Origin: Prochlorococcus sp. AG-402-K21
GTDB taxonomy: Bacteria; Cyanobacteriota; Cyanobacteriia; PCC-6307; Cyanobiaceae
DNA: 64,000 bases
Direction: 5' to 3'
NCBI GenBank assembly: GCA_003216775.1
Contig: QCII01000003.1
Span: 106,137-170,136, forward strand
This document shows, one piece after another, positions 56,664 to 64,000 of this stretch. The notes under the pieces were generated by a model, which made no database searches, had not been told where the DNA came from, and was given only the letters and a program-made list of their open reading frames with translations. The translations under genes and the position numbers were made by a program. How positions within the stretch are numbered: the first letter of the stretch is position 1; each line of letters opens with the position of its first letter.

Positions 56664-58014
56664 ATCGAGGCTTCTTTCTTCCCCAATTTTCTATATTTAC
56701 CTGCTTAGTTCTGGAGATTACTAATGAATTATCTTTTGAATCTTTAGTGATAACTGACCCAGCACCTGTCGTAACAGATTCCCCGAGATTAATAGGAGCC
56801 ACAAAAACTGTATTTGCTCCAATACTAGAATTTTTACCAATTTTTGTTTGATGTTTTTTCTGACCATCAAAATTTGCAGTAATAGTACCTGCTCCTATAT
56901 TTGTAAATTTTCCAATAATAGAATCTCCAATATAACTTAGATGGTTTACTTTAGATTCTTCATCTAATTGACTATTTTTTATTTCAACAAAATTCCCTAT
57001 TTTAACGTAGGAAGATATTTTAGATTTAGGTCTTATGTGACTATAGGGGCCAATTTTTATATGATCCATTATTTGAGAATCATAAACAGTGGAATTCGAA
57101 ATTGCACAATTTACCCCCACGTTAGAATTTTCAATAAAAGTATTTGGCCCAATAATGCAATTACTCAATATTTTGGTACTTCCTCTTATATGAGTATTAG
57201 CTTCTATGATTACATCTCTGCCAATCTCGGCTTCTTCACTAATTGAACAACTTGCTTTATTTATTAATGTTACCCCATTAAGCATATGCTTTTCTTTAAT
57301 TGAATTCTGAATAATTTCTTCGCATTTTGATAGTTGTATTCTATTGTTAATTCCTTGTAGCTCTCCATTATCCTCTAACTCCAGGCTTAAGGAAGTCTTC
57401 AGCAAGGATACTGTGTCAGTTAGGTAAACTTCCTTCTGTTTATTTTTACTTTGCAAGGAACGTATTATTTTTGCCAAATTTTTCCAGTTAAAACAGTAGA
57501 CACCTGCATTTATTAATAAATGAAGTCGTTCCTGAGTATTGCAATCTTTTTCTTCAACAATTCTCTCTATAAAATCCCCCTTTAAAAAAACTCTGCCGTA
57601 ACCATAAGGATTTATTTTCTTTGTAGTTATTAAAGAAATATCTGCATTTTTTGAGTCATGTAAATTTAAAAGCTTTTTTAGAGTATTAGGTTTTATGAGA
57701 GGCACATCCCCATTTAGTACCAAAAGTTTTCCTTCATTTTTTTTAACTTCTTTGCAAAGTACCTGAATAGCATGACCAGTCCCTAATTGAGGATCTTGAA
57801 TAACAAAATGGATTTTTTTATTATCTAGGACTGACTCTTGTACTTCTTTTGATTTGTGTCCTGTAATTACAAAAATTTTATCAGGATTTAATTCAATACA
57901 TGAATCAATTACTCTCTGCAAAAGAGTTTTGCCAGAAATTTTATGTAGAACCTTTGGTATTGAGCTCTTCATCCTAGTGCCCTTTCCTGCAGCCAATATC
58001 GCAACACTTAACAT
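56656..58014 (-). CDS. glmU: Bifunctional GlmU (UDP-GlcNAc pyrophosphorylase / GlcN-1-P acetyltransferase)
   Basis: 452 residues. The uridylyltransferase half starts [13 protein letters not shown] with QLGTGHA (about 80) and NGDVPLI; the C-terminal left-handed beta helix (about 250-450) shows repeated hexapeptides ([24 protein letters not shown]) and [11 protein letters not shown]. It makes UDP-GlcNAc for peptidoglycan and envelope sugars, next to murF in function and place. Starts 24 nt after the MnmC-like gene on the minus strand. Confidence 0.96.
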   Translation of the reverse strand: MLSVAILAAGKGTRMKSSIPKVLHKISGKTLLQRVIDSCIELNPDKIFVITGHKSKEVQESVLDNKKIHFVIQDPQLGTGHAIQVLCKEVKKNEGKLLVLNGDVPLIKPNTLKKLLNLHDSKNADISLITTKKINPYGYGRVFLKGDFIERIVEEKDCNTQERLHLLINAGVYCFNWKNLAKIIRSLQSKNKQKEVYLTDTVSLLKTSLSLELEDNGELQGINNRIQLSKCEEIIQNSIKEKHMLNGVTLINKASCSISEEAEIGRDVIIEANTHIRGSTKILSNCIIGPNTFIENSNVGVNCAISNSTVYDSQIMDHIKIGPYSHIRPKSKISSYVKIGNFVEIKNSQLDEESKVNHLSYIGDSIIGKFTNIGAGTITANFDGQKKHQTKIGKNSSIGANTVFVAPINLGESVTTGAGSVITKDSKDNSLVISRTKQVNIENWGRKKPRSN

Positions 58015-58038
58015 ATTTTTTTGAAGATATATATAAAT

Positions 58039-58944
58039 CTAACCCTTTGAGGCCGACTTCGTCATTCCCCACTTCTTTCTCCATTCCTTTGAGGATCCTA
58101 GATTTGAAAATAATTGCTCATCTAATCTTTTTTTAATTATATCGTCTTTACTTGAGTTTAAATCTCGATCTCTATAGGGAATACTAGCTTTAGTTAAGAG
58201 ATGTTCCTCTTCCATTATAGATAACTTTTCAAAGTTGAAATTTGATTTCAAATTATTCTTTTCAAATTTTGCTATCGCAATAGTCCCTTTGCTCCAACAA
58301 GTTTTGTCATTAAACAATGGTTTGATATTAAAAATCTCTAAACCAAGATTTCTCAATGTCTTTCTTACTGCCGCTGAAGAAGAATAAGTTATTAAATAAC
58401 CCCGAGGATTAAGCTTTTCTGTCACCTTCGATAAAAATTCTAGCGTCCAAACATGTGGACATTTTTGGGGAGAAAAACCATCTAAATAAATCAGGTCGAA
58501 TTTAATACCTGAAGGAATAGTATTAATTTCTTCTCTGGCATCCCCCCACAAAACTCCACATTTGAAAAATTGATCCTCAAAGTAATCGTTCCGATACAAT
58601 GATTCAAATATTTCTTGGACTTTTGGAACCCATAATTTTAGAAAAGATTTACTTCGGAGCGAATATTCAAGTGGCTTTTTATCAATTTCCAAAGCATATA
58701 AATTCAAATACGATTCTTGTTTAATTAATTCATTTAATAAAGAAGCAGAATTGTACCCTAAACCAAAACATATATCCAAAACATTAAGAGATTTACCTTT
58801 AAATCTTTTTAAATGAGATGGATTTGTGAATTTAATTTTTGTTTCTTCCAATGCTCCCAATGAGCTATGGAAATTTTCTTGAAAAAATTCACTTCTTAAA
58901 GAGTATGTCCCATCTTTTGTTAAAACTTCTATTAATTCAGACAA
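58039..58944 (-). CDS. MnmC-like (MnmD-type) methyltransferase
   Basis: 301 residues. An SAM-dependent methyltransferase domain is visible: NVLDICFGLGYNSASLL holds the SAM loop and DLIYLDGFSPQKCPHVW is the MnmC-type motif that carries the catalytic segment. The oxidase half of bifunctional MnmC is missing, so this would be a stand-alone methyltransferase finishing 5-methylaminomethyl-2-thiouridine at tRNA position 34. The last 70 residues are charged and specific. Starts 12 nt after aroA. Confidence 0.8.
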   Translation of the reverse strand: MSELIEVLTKDGTYSLRSEFFQENFHSSLGALEETKIKFTNPSHLKRFKGKSLNVLDICFGLGYNSASLLNELIKQESYLNLYALEIDKKPLEYSLRSKSFLKLWVPKVQEIFESLYRNDYFEDQFFKCGVLWGDAREEINTIPSGIKFDLIYLDGFSPQKCPHVWTLEFLSKVTEKLNPRGYLITYSSSAAVRKTLRNLGLEIFNIKPLFNDKTCWSKGTIAIAKFEKNNLKSNFNFEKLSIMEEEHLLTKASIPYRDRDLNSSKDDIIKKRLDEQLFSNLGSSKEWRKKWGMTKSASKG

Positions 58945-58952
58945 AAATTTTT

Positions 58953-58968
58953 TTAGTTAGTTAGTTAG
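58953..58968. repeat. Four-copy TTAG microsatellite across the aroA stop
   Basis: TTAG is repeated four times (58953-58968), overlapping the last codons and the TAA stop of aroA and lying just upstream of the MnmC-like start. Gain or loss of a unit would shift the aroA end by a few residues and change spacing to the next gene. Confidence 0.6.
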
Positions 58969-60267
58969 TTTGGTAAGGTCTTCCCAAAAAGTGGGATACG
59001 AGACGCTAGATACTTCTGCTCTAAATATTTTTGAGGTACCTTTGGCAAGAAGTGAAGCAATAGCAAGACTCATTGATACTCGATGATCCGTCTCACTGTC
59101 TACCTCAGCAGAATAAAATTTTGATTGACCATTAATTATTAGTCCATCTTCTTTCTCAATTATTTCAGCACCAAATTTGCGCAACTGTCTTGCCATGACT
59201 TTTAAGCGGTCTGTTTCCTTAACTCTTAATTCCTTCGCATCCTTAATTTCAGAGACTCCATTACAAAAACAGGCGGCTACAGTAAGGATAGGAATTTCAT
59301 CTATAAGTTTTGGTAGGATGTCTCCTTCGATAGTGAATGATTTTAAATTATTTGCAGTCTTTACTTTAATGGATCCAATAATTTCTCCTGCAATAGTTGA
59401 TTTATCTAAAATTTCATAATTGCATCCCATTGAATCCATTACATTTAGGATCCCTGTCCTAGTGGGATTTAATCCAACATTGTTAATTAATACCTCTGAA
59501 TTTGGGACAATAGATGCAGCAATCATCCAAAACGATGCAGAGCTTATGTCTCCTGGAATTAATATTCTCTGACCAATTAATTGACGACCTGACTTTATTA
59601 CTACATTTCTTCCTAATTCACCTCTAATACTTATTTCTGCCCCAAATGCTTTTAACATTCTTTCGGTATGATCTCTAGAGGATGCTGGCTCAATTACTGA
59701 AGTGGTTCCAGAAGCTTTGAGGCCTGCCAATAATATTGCAGATTTTACTTGAGCACTTGCTACAGGCGTTCCAATAAAACATCCCTTCAGTTTATTCCCA
59801 ACAATTGAGATGGGGGCTTTGTTGCCGCCTTCCCTACCAAAAATTTTGCCACCCATCAGAGATAGTGGTTTGCCGACTCTCCCCATTGGCCTCTCATTAA
59901 GAGAAGAGTCCCCAGTGAGGATAAAATTCTTACCTTCTTGACCTGCTAATAACCCCATCAACAACCTCATAGTGGTTCCCGAATTTCCACAATTAAGAAT
60001 CTCTTTAGGCTCTTTTATGCCATCAAGCCCCACACCTGAAATATTAAAAGGTTCATCTTCTTTTATATCTGGTATATTTACACCTAATTTCCTTAGACAA
60101 TCAGCAGTTGATAGTGGATCTTCAGAATGTAGAAAACCCTCTATAGTAGTCTCACCTTGAGCAATGCTTCCTATTATCAAAGCTCTATGAGAGATAGATT
60201 TGTCTCCAGGTACTTTTATTTTTCCTTGTAAATTCCCTCCACCTTTAATTGTGCGGATATTATTCAT
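58957..60267 (-). CDS. aroA: 3-phosphoshikimate 1-carboxyvinyltransferase (EPSP synthase)
   Basis: 436 residues of the EPSP synthase family, acting in the shikimate pathway. Motifs seen: [15 protein letters not shown] near residue 18, the [20 protein letters not shown] region, [12 protein letters not shown] and the shikimate/PEP loop [15 protein letters not shown] segment, with [16 protein letters not shown] near the end. The sequence around GNSGTTMR is of the class I or II type; I cannot assign the class safely. Divergent from comB. Confidence 0.96.
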   Translation of the reverse strand: MNNIRTIKGGGNLQGKIKVPGDKSISHRALIIGSIAQGETTIEGFLHSEDPLSTADCLRKLGVNIPDIKEDEPFNISGVGLDGIKEPKEILNCGNSGTTMRLLMGLLAGQEGKNFILTGDSSLNERPMGRVGKPLSLMGGKIFGREGGNKAPISIVGNKLKGCFIGTPVASAQVKSAILLAGLKASGTTSVIEPASSRDHTERMLKAFGAEISIRGELGRNVVIKSGRQLIGQRILIPGDISSASFWMIAASIVPNSEVLINNVGLNPTRTGILNVMDSMGCNYEILDKSTIAGEIIGSIKVKTANNLKSFTIEGDILPKLIDEIPILTVAACFCNGVSEIKDAKELRVKETDRLKVMARQLRKFGAEIIEKEDGLIINGQSKFYSAEVDSETDHRVSMSLAIASLLAKGTSKIFRAEVSSVSYPTFWEDLTKLTN

Positions 60268-60368
60268 TTTGAAAGTAATATTTGATAAATTTTTAAATAC
60301 AAATTAGATATATATTATCAATAAGTTTGTTTTTAAATAAAAAATATTCAAAGTAAGTAACTGTTTTC

Positions 60369-60374
60369 TATAAT
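60369..60374 (+). promoter_or_regulatory. Candidate -10 box for comB
   Basis: An exact TATAAT lies 16 nt before the TTG start of comB, so the leader would be about ten bases. No clear -35 element. The 123-nt divergent space to aroA holds nothing else I can name. Confidence 0.35.
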
Positions 60375-60390
60375 AAAAAAAGAGAAAAAT

Positions 60391-61125
60391 TTGATCATTA
60401 ATCTTACTTATTATCACGTCGCAAATGATGTTCCTGAAATAAGTCCTGATATCGCAGTGGTTATTGATGTTTTAAGGGCTACAACCACAATCTCTTGGGC
60501 TTTAAAAAATGGAGCTGACTCAATACAAGTTTTCGCAGATCTAGATTTATTGAAAGAATCTGCGATCAAGTGGCAAGCTGATGAAATGCTAATGCTTGGA
60601 GAGAGAGGCGGAAAGAAAATTGAGGGTTTTGATTTAGGAAATTCTCCTTTATCAGTTACAAAAAAAGTTGTTAATGGTAAAAGACTATTTATGAGTACCA
60701 CGAATGGGACTAAATCATTGCAAAAAGTTCAAGATGCAAAGCATTTATTTGCTATGGGACTCCCAAATAGGAAGGCAGTTGCTGATAAAATTATTTCTTT
60801 GAAAAGTGAAAACATTTTAATACTTGGTAGTGGCTGGGAAGGCTCATATTCACTTGAGGATTCTTTAGCAGCTGGTGCTTTGGCCTCATACTTAGTAAAA
60901 AACTGTGAATTTGAAGTCAATATTCTTAATGACGAATTACAGGCTGCTTTGTCACTCTGGGACTTTTGGAAAGATGATATTTTAAAATGCTTAAAAACAG
61001 CAACCCATGGCAAAAGATTGACAAGTCTTGGAGATTATGAAGAAGATTTTAAATGTTGCTCTGAACTTGATTGCTTAGACATTGTTCCTGCTCAAGTTGA
61101 AAGAGGTGTGATTCGTGCCTCATAA
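60391..61125 (+). CDS. comB: 2-phosphosulfolactate phosphatase family protein ComB
   Basis: 244 residues of the ComB fold, known as the phosphosulfolactate phosphatase of coenzyme M synthesis in archaea. Segments AVVIDVLRATTTI, MLGERGGKKIEGFDLGNSP and GSGWEGSYSLEDSLAAGA are family hallmarks. Cyanobacteria do not make coenzyme M, so the substrate here is likely different, perhaps sulfolactate itself. TTG start at 60391; the nitrilase gene follows after 30 nt. Confidence 0.85.
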   Translation: MIINLTYYHVANDVPEISPDIAVVIDVLRATTTISWALKNGADSIQVFADLDLLKESAIKWQADEMLMLGERGGKKIEGFDLGNSPLSVTKKVVNGKRLFMSTTNGTKSLQKVQDAKHLFAMGLPNRKAVADKIISLKSENILILGSGWEGSYSLEDSLAAGALASYLVKNCEFEVNILNDELQAALSLWDFWKDDILKCLKTATHGKRLTSLGDYEEDFKCCSELDCLDIVPAQVERGVIRAS

Positions 61126-61155
61126 TTTACGAATTGGTTCACTAGGAGTAAAGCC

Positions 61156-61983
61156 TTGACTGATTTTTTGGTAGCTGCATTGCAAATTACTAGTACTTCA
61201 AATGTTGAAGCAAATTTTGCTGAAGCAGAAGAACAGATTGAATTGGCGGCTAGAAGAGGTGCAGAATTAATAGGATTGCCTGAAAATTTTGCTTTTTTAG
61301 GAGGAGATGATGAGAAACTTAGCCTAGCTTCTGAATTGTCAAAAAAGTGTGCAAATTTCCTCAAGACTATGTCACAAAGATATCAAGTATTTCTTTTGGG
61401 AGGGGGGTATCCTGTTCCTGCTGGTGATGACAGTCATACTTTTAACAGGTCAGCATTATTTGGGAAGGATGGACAGATTTTGGCAAAATACGACAAAATC
61501 CACTTATTTGATGTTGACTTGCCAGATGGAAATTTATACAAGGAATCATCTACTATCTTATCGGGGGAGGAGTATCCACCTGTTGTTGATGTCCCAGGTT
61601 TATGCAAAATAGGATTATCGATTTGTTACGACGTTAGATTTCCTGAACTTTATAGATATTTGTCTGCAAATGGTGCAGATCTAATTATGATTCCTGCAGC
61701 GTTTACAGCATTTACTGGAAAAGACCATTGGCAAATTTTATTACAAGCAAGAGCCATTGAGAATACCGCATATGTAGTTGCTCCAGCACAAACTGGGATT
61801 CATTATGGTAGAAGGCAAAGTCATGGCCATGCAATGGTAATTGACCCTTGGGGTACAGTTTTATCTGATGCTGGAAAAACTCAGGGAGCTGCAATAGCAC
61901 CTGCTGATAAAGAAAGAGTAAAAAAAATTAGGGAACAGATGCCAAGCCTTAAACATAGAAAAAATAAATTGTTTTCAAACTAA
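61156..61983 (+). CDS. Carbon-nitrogen hydrolase (nitrilase superfamily, Nit1/2-like)
   Basis: 275 residues. The catalytic triad is E43 (LPENFAFLGG), K114 (KYDKIHLFD) and C157 (SICYDVRFPELYR). The pattern fits the Nit1/Nit2 branch, some of which act as deaminated-glutathione or omega-amidases to repair side products; the exact substrate is unknown. TTG start at 61156 with GGAG 7 nt upstream. Its stop overlaps the amidase start by one base (TAATG). Confidence 0.92.
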   Translation: MTDFLVAALQITSTSNVEANFAEAEEQIELAARRGAELIGLPENFAFLGGDDEKLSLASELSKKCANFLKTMSQRYQVFLLGGGYPVPAGDDSHTFNRSALFGKDGQILAKYDKIHLFDVDLPDGNLYKESSTILSGEEYPPVVDVPGLCKIGLSICYDVRFPELYRYLSANGADLIMIPAAFTAFTGKDHWQILLQARAIENTAYVVAPAQTGIHYGRRQSHGHAMVIDPWGTVLSDAGKTQGAAIAPADKERVKKIREQMPSLKHRKNKLFSN

Positions 61984-63068
61984 TGAAAGAGTTTTTAAAC
62001 AATAAAATTTTTCGTTATTTATCTATTTTTTTATTTCTAAATTCAACAATCCTCCCGCTTAAATCTTCAAGTGCGCTCGCTGCATGGGTGATAAGAACCA
62101 ATGGGGTTTTAGAATTAAGAACTAAATCAAATACAAATTTAAAAGCATATTTTCAGAAGGCAAACCAAATATATGGAGATAGATTCTGGGTGGATTTCCC
62201 CGGGGAATTAAAAAATCCCAGGAAAATAAAAGGTAATGGCCCAATAAAAGAAATTAGATTAGGTAAACCAAATAATGGCAAAACAAGACTAGTAATTGAA
62301 TTTAGAGAAGGAACTTATTTGACACCTTTGACTTGGCGAATGGTTGGCTTAGATCAAAATAGATGGAGAATGAAACTTTTCACTCCAAAATATTCATTTA
62401 AGAAGATTGGTGAAGGAGTAGTTCACAAAAGAGAAAGAAATATTAAATCAAATCAGAACTCGAGTTATAACAGGGGAATGGTTACTAATGACTTGCAATT
62501 GCCAAACGTAAAACAAAACAAATTTTTAGTTGTTATTGATCCTGGGCATGGAGGACCTGATCCAGGTGCAATAGGTATTGGTGGTATGAGGGAAACAGAT
62601 GTTGTACTAGAGGTTTCTAAGATAGTTAAAAATTTGCTGTCGGAGAAAGGTGTCAAAGTAAGGTTAACTAGAAAAAATGAAGTTGATTTGGATTTACCTC
62701 CAAGAGTTTCTTTCGCTAACAATACTGGAGCTGATATCTTTGTTAGTATTCATGCAAATGCATCAAGAGGGAAAAGAAGGGATATTAATGGTTTAGAAAC
62801 ATTTTATTATAGAGGGTGGAGAGGTAAATCACTCGCCAAAAGAATTCAGAAACAAATTCTAAGGGTCTCCCCTGGAAGTCCTGATCGAGGAGTTAAACAA
62901 GGAAGATTTTACGTAATTAAAAATACTAAGATGCCTGCGGTTCTTGTGGAAATTGGATTTTTAACAGGAAGATTAGATGCAAGAAGATTAGAAAAAACTT
63001 CACATCGTAAAAGAATAGCTTATGCTATTGCAAAAGGCATCCTTGAATATCTTTCTAAAGTAGGATGA
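61983..63068 (+). CDS. N-acetylmuramoyl-L-alanine amidase (AmiC-like)
   Basis: 361 residues. A signal peptide (about 1-33) leads into an AMIN-like N-terminal domain (about 35-135), then the Amidase_3 catalytic domain: IDPGHGGPDPGAIG, the RETDVVLE glutamate, SIHANAS and VLVEIGFLT give the zinc-binding H-E-H and catalytic E. It cleaves the amide bond between MurNAc and the stem peptide in cell division. It starts at the nitrilase stop; its own stop overlaps murI by 4 nt. Confidence 0.95.
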   Translation: MKEFLNNKIFRYLSIFLFLNSTILPLKSSSALAAWVIRTNGVLELRTKSNTNLKAYFQKANQIYGDRFWVDFPGELKNPRKIKGNGPIKEIRLGKPNNGKTRLVIEFREGTYLTPLTWRMVGLDQNRWRMKLFTPKYSFKKIGEGVVHKRERNIKSNQNSSYNRGMVTNDLQLPNVKQNKFLVVIDPGHGGPDPGAIGIGGMRETDVVLEVSKIVKNLLSEKGVKVRLTRKNEVDLDLPPRVSFANNTGADIFVSIHANASRGKRRDINGLETFYYRGWRGKSLAKRIQKQILRVSPGSPDRGVKQGRFYVIKNTKMPAVLVEIGFLTGRLDARRLEKTSHRKRIAYAIAKGILEYLSKVG

Positions 63069-63859
63069 ATCTTAGAATAGGTATATTTGATAGTGGTATA
63101 GGGGGATTTACTATACTTAATTCTTTATTGAGAACACGTAAAGATATAGAAGTTTTTTATTTGGCTGATACTAAAAGAATCCCCTATGGAAATAAAAATT
63201 TTAAAGAGATAAGATTAATCGCTAGAGAGATTTGTACTTTTTTTAAAGATAAGAATTTGGATGCACTTTTAGTAGCTTGCAATACTACAAATGCATGTGC
63301 ACTTGATATCTTAAAGGATAAACTAAGAGTCCCTTGTTTTGATCTTATAAACTCAGTTTCGGAAGTAGTTGAAAAACAAATAATTGGGGTCTTAGCAACG
63401 CAAACAACAGTTAGATCATCCTATTATAAAGAGGCTTTAGCTTCTAAAAAAAAGAATTTGAAAATATTTCAGCAAGAATGCCCAAACTTTGTATCGGAAA
63501 TTGAAAAAGAAAAACTTAATTTTAATAAGTTAAATTACCTTTCGGATTTGTATTTAAGTCCACTAATTAAAAAAAATATAGAAGAATTAATACTCGGATG
63601 TAGCCATTACCCTTTGATATATGACTTTTTAAGAATAAAAATTGACCCTAATATAAAAATTGTTGATCCATCAACATCTTTAATAAAAAAATTTAATAAA
63701 TCTTTTGCTGTTCCTAAAACTGATCGCTACGAAAGTCTTTCTTACGAAAATGTAAAATTCTTTGTAACTTCAGAAAAAGATGTATTTTCCAAAAAAGTAA
63801 GATTCTGGTTTGGAATTAATAAAGAAATTAGGGTTGTTAACCTCCGAAGCAATGTTTGA
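63065..63859 (+). CDS. murI: Glutamate racemase
   Basis: 264 residues. It supplies D-glutamate for peptidoglycan. The two catalytic cysteines are C72 (VACNTTNA) and C179 (LGCSHYPL), with the N-terminal FDSGIGG (D9-S10). Both cysteines are present and length is normal. It is coupled to the amidase by overlap (ATGA), and sds follows 27 nt later. Confidence 0.96.
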   Translation: MNLRIGIFDSGIGGFTILNSLLRTRKDIEVFYLADTKRIPYGNKNFKEIRLIAREICTFFKDKNLDALLVACNTTNACALDILKDKLRVPCFDLINSVSEVVEKQIIGVLATQTTVRSSYYKEALASKKKNLKIFQQECPNFVSEIEKEKLNFNKLNYLSDLYLSPLIKKNIEELILGCSHYPLIYDFLRIKIDPNIKIVDPSTSLIKKFNKSFAVPKTDRYESLSYENVKFFVTSEKDVFSKKVRFWFGINKEIRVVNLRSNV

Positions 63860-63886
63860 TTTCTTAGAATACATTTGAGGTCAATC

Positions 63887-64000
63887 ATGAACACAGTAAC
63901 AGAACTACTACAACCAGTTGAAAATGATCTTGATGATCTTATTCTTGAACTGAAAAATCTAATAGGTGCTGGTCATCCCATTCTTCAGGCTGCAGCTGAG
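63887..64000 (+). CDS. sds: Solanesyl/polyprenyl diphosphate synthase, N-terminal part
   Basis: The gene starts at ATG 63887 with GAGG at 63877-63880 and runs out of the window after 38 residues (MNTVTELLQPVENDLDDLI...HPILQAAAE). The start resembles long-chain prenyl diphosphate synthases of cyanobacteria (plastoquinone side chain), which often follow murI. The catalytic DDxxD motifs lie outside the window, so the call is by similarity and context. Confidence 0.72.
   Translation, partial: MNTVTELLQPVENDLDDLILELKNLIGAGHPILQAAAE

Noticed and set aside
1..64000. CRISPR array, insertion sequence or prophage.
   Set aside because: No regularly spaced repeats, transposase, integrase or phage structural genes were seen by eye.

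Overview
The window is a compact, strongly AT-rich piece of a cyanobacterial chromosome, almost certainly a high-light-adapted Prochlorococcus. Direct evidence: the end of an alpha-carboxysome operon (csoSCA, csoS4A, csoS4B), cyanobacterial NDH-1 subunits (ndhL, ndhD), plastocyanin, menD/menB for phylloquinone, a cyAbrB-type regulator, a group 2 sigma factor, a set of cyanobacterial families without known function (DUF3007, DUF760, DUF4336, Ycf51), very short intergenic spaces and many TTG/GTG starts. Strain-level assignment is inference only. No insertion sequence, prophage, CRISPR array, rRNA or obviously transferred island was seen.

Layout. 1-1.4 kb: carboxysome operon end, a RuBisCO assembly factor (acRAF-like) and a small conserved protein on the other strand. 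1.4-7 kb: ridA and gloB (metabolite damage control) divergent from hisG, an ABC exporter and a GNAT acetyltransferase, then two unusual glycosyltransferase-family genes. 7-12.3 kb: dnaA, a glutathione module (GST-like protein divergent from glutathione reductase) and a cation/Ca2+ exchanger. 12.3-15.1 kb: pyrC, tRNA-Leu(UAA), ndhL, DUF3007, trpA. 15.2-18.6 kb: a regulatory stretch with AbrB, a small HTH-like protein, a DUF1232 protein, a sigma factor and hisIE. 18.6-29.5 kb: a QueD-like protein, then a long minus-strand run (clpB, petE, SDR, hemE, glgB, a CocE-type hydrolase, three small conserved proteins). 29.5-35.8 kb: tamB, proA, folB, lipase. 35.8-44.9 kb: minus-strand run prlC, ndhD, thrB, glk, thrS, trpS and an Arg/Gly-rich protein. 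45-50.1 kb: a DUF697 membrane protein, a manganese-type ABC transporter and DUF4336. 50.1-64 kb: DUF760, lepB, then menD-menB-glgA-murF, glmU, an MnmC-like methyltransferase, aroA, and comB-nitrilase-amidase-murI-sds (the last cut by the window end).

Most genes are core functions: carbon fixation, glycogen synthesis (glgA, glgB), peptidoglycan (murF, murI, glmU, amidase), amino acids (hisG, hisIE, trpA, thrB, proA, aroA), quinones (menD, menB, sds), heme (hemE), translation (thrS, trpS) and envelope transport (tamB, lepB). I did not find a clearly new multi-gene system. The best leads are a QueD-like protein with a changed zinc-ligand motif, an Arg/Gly-rich protein overlapping trpS, inverted repeats just before dnaA and pyrC, the glycosyltransferase pair, and several small conserved unknowns.
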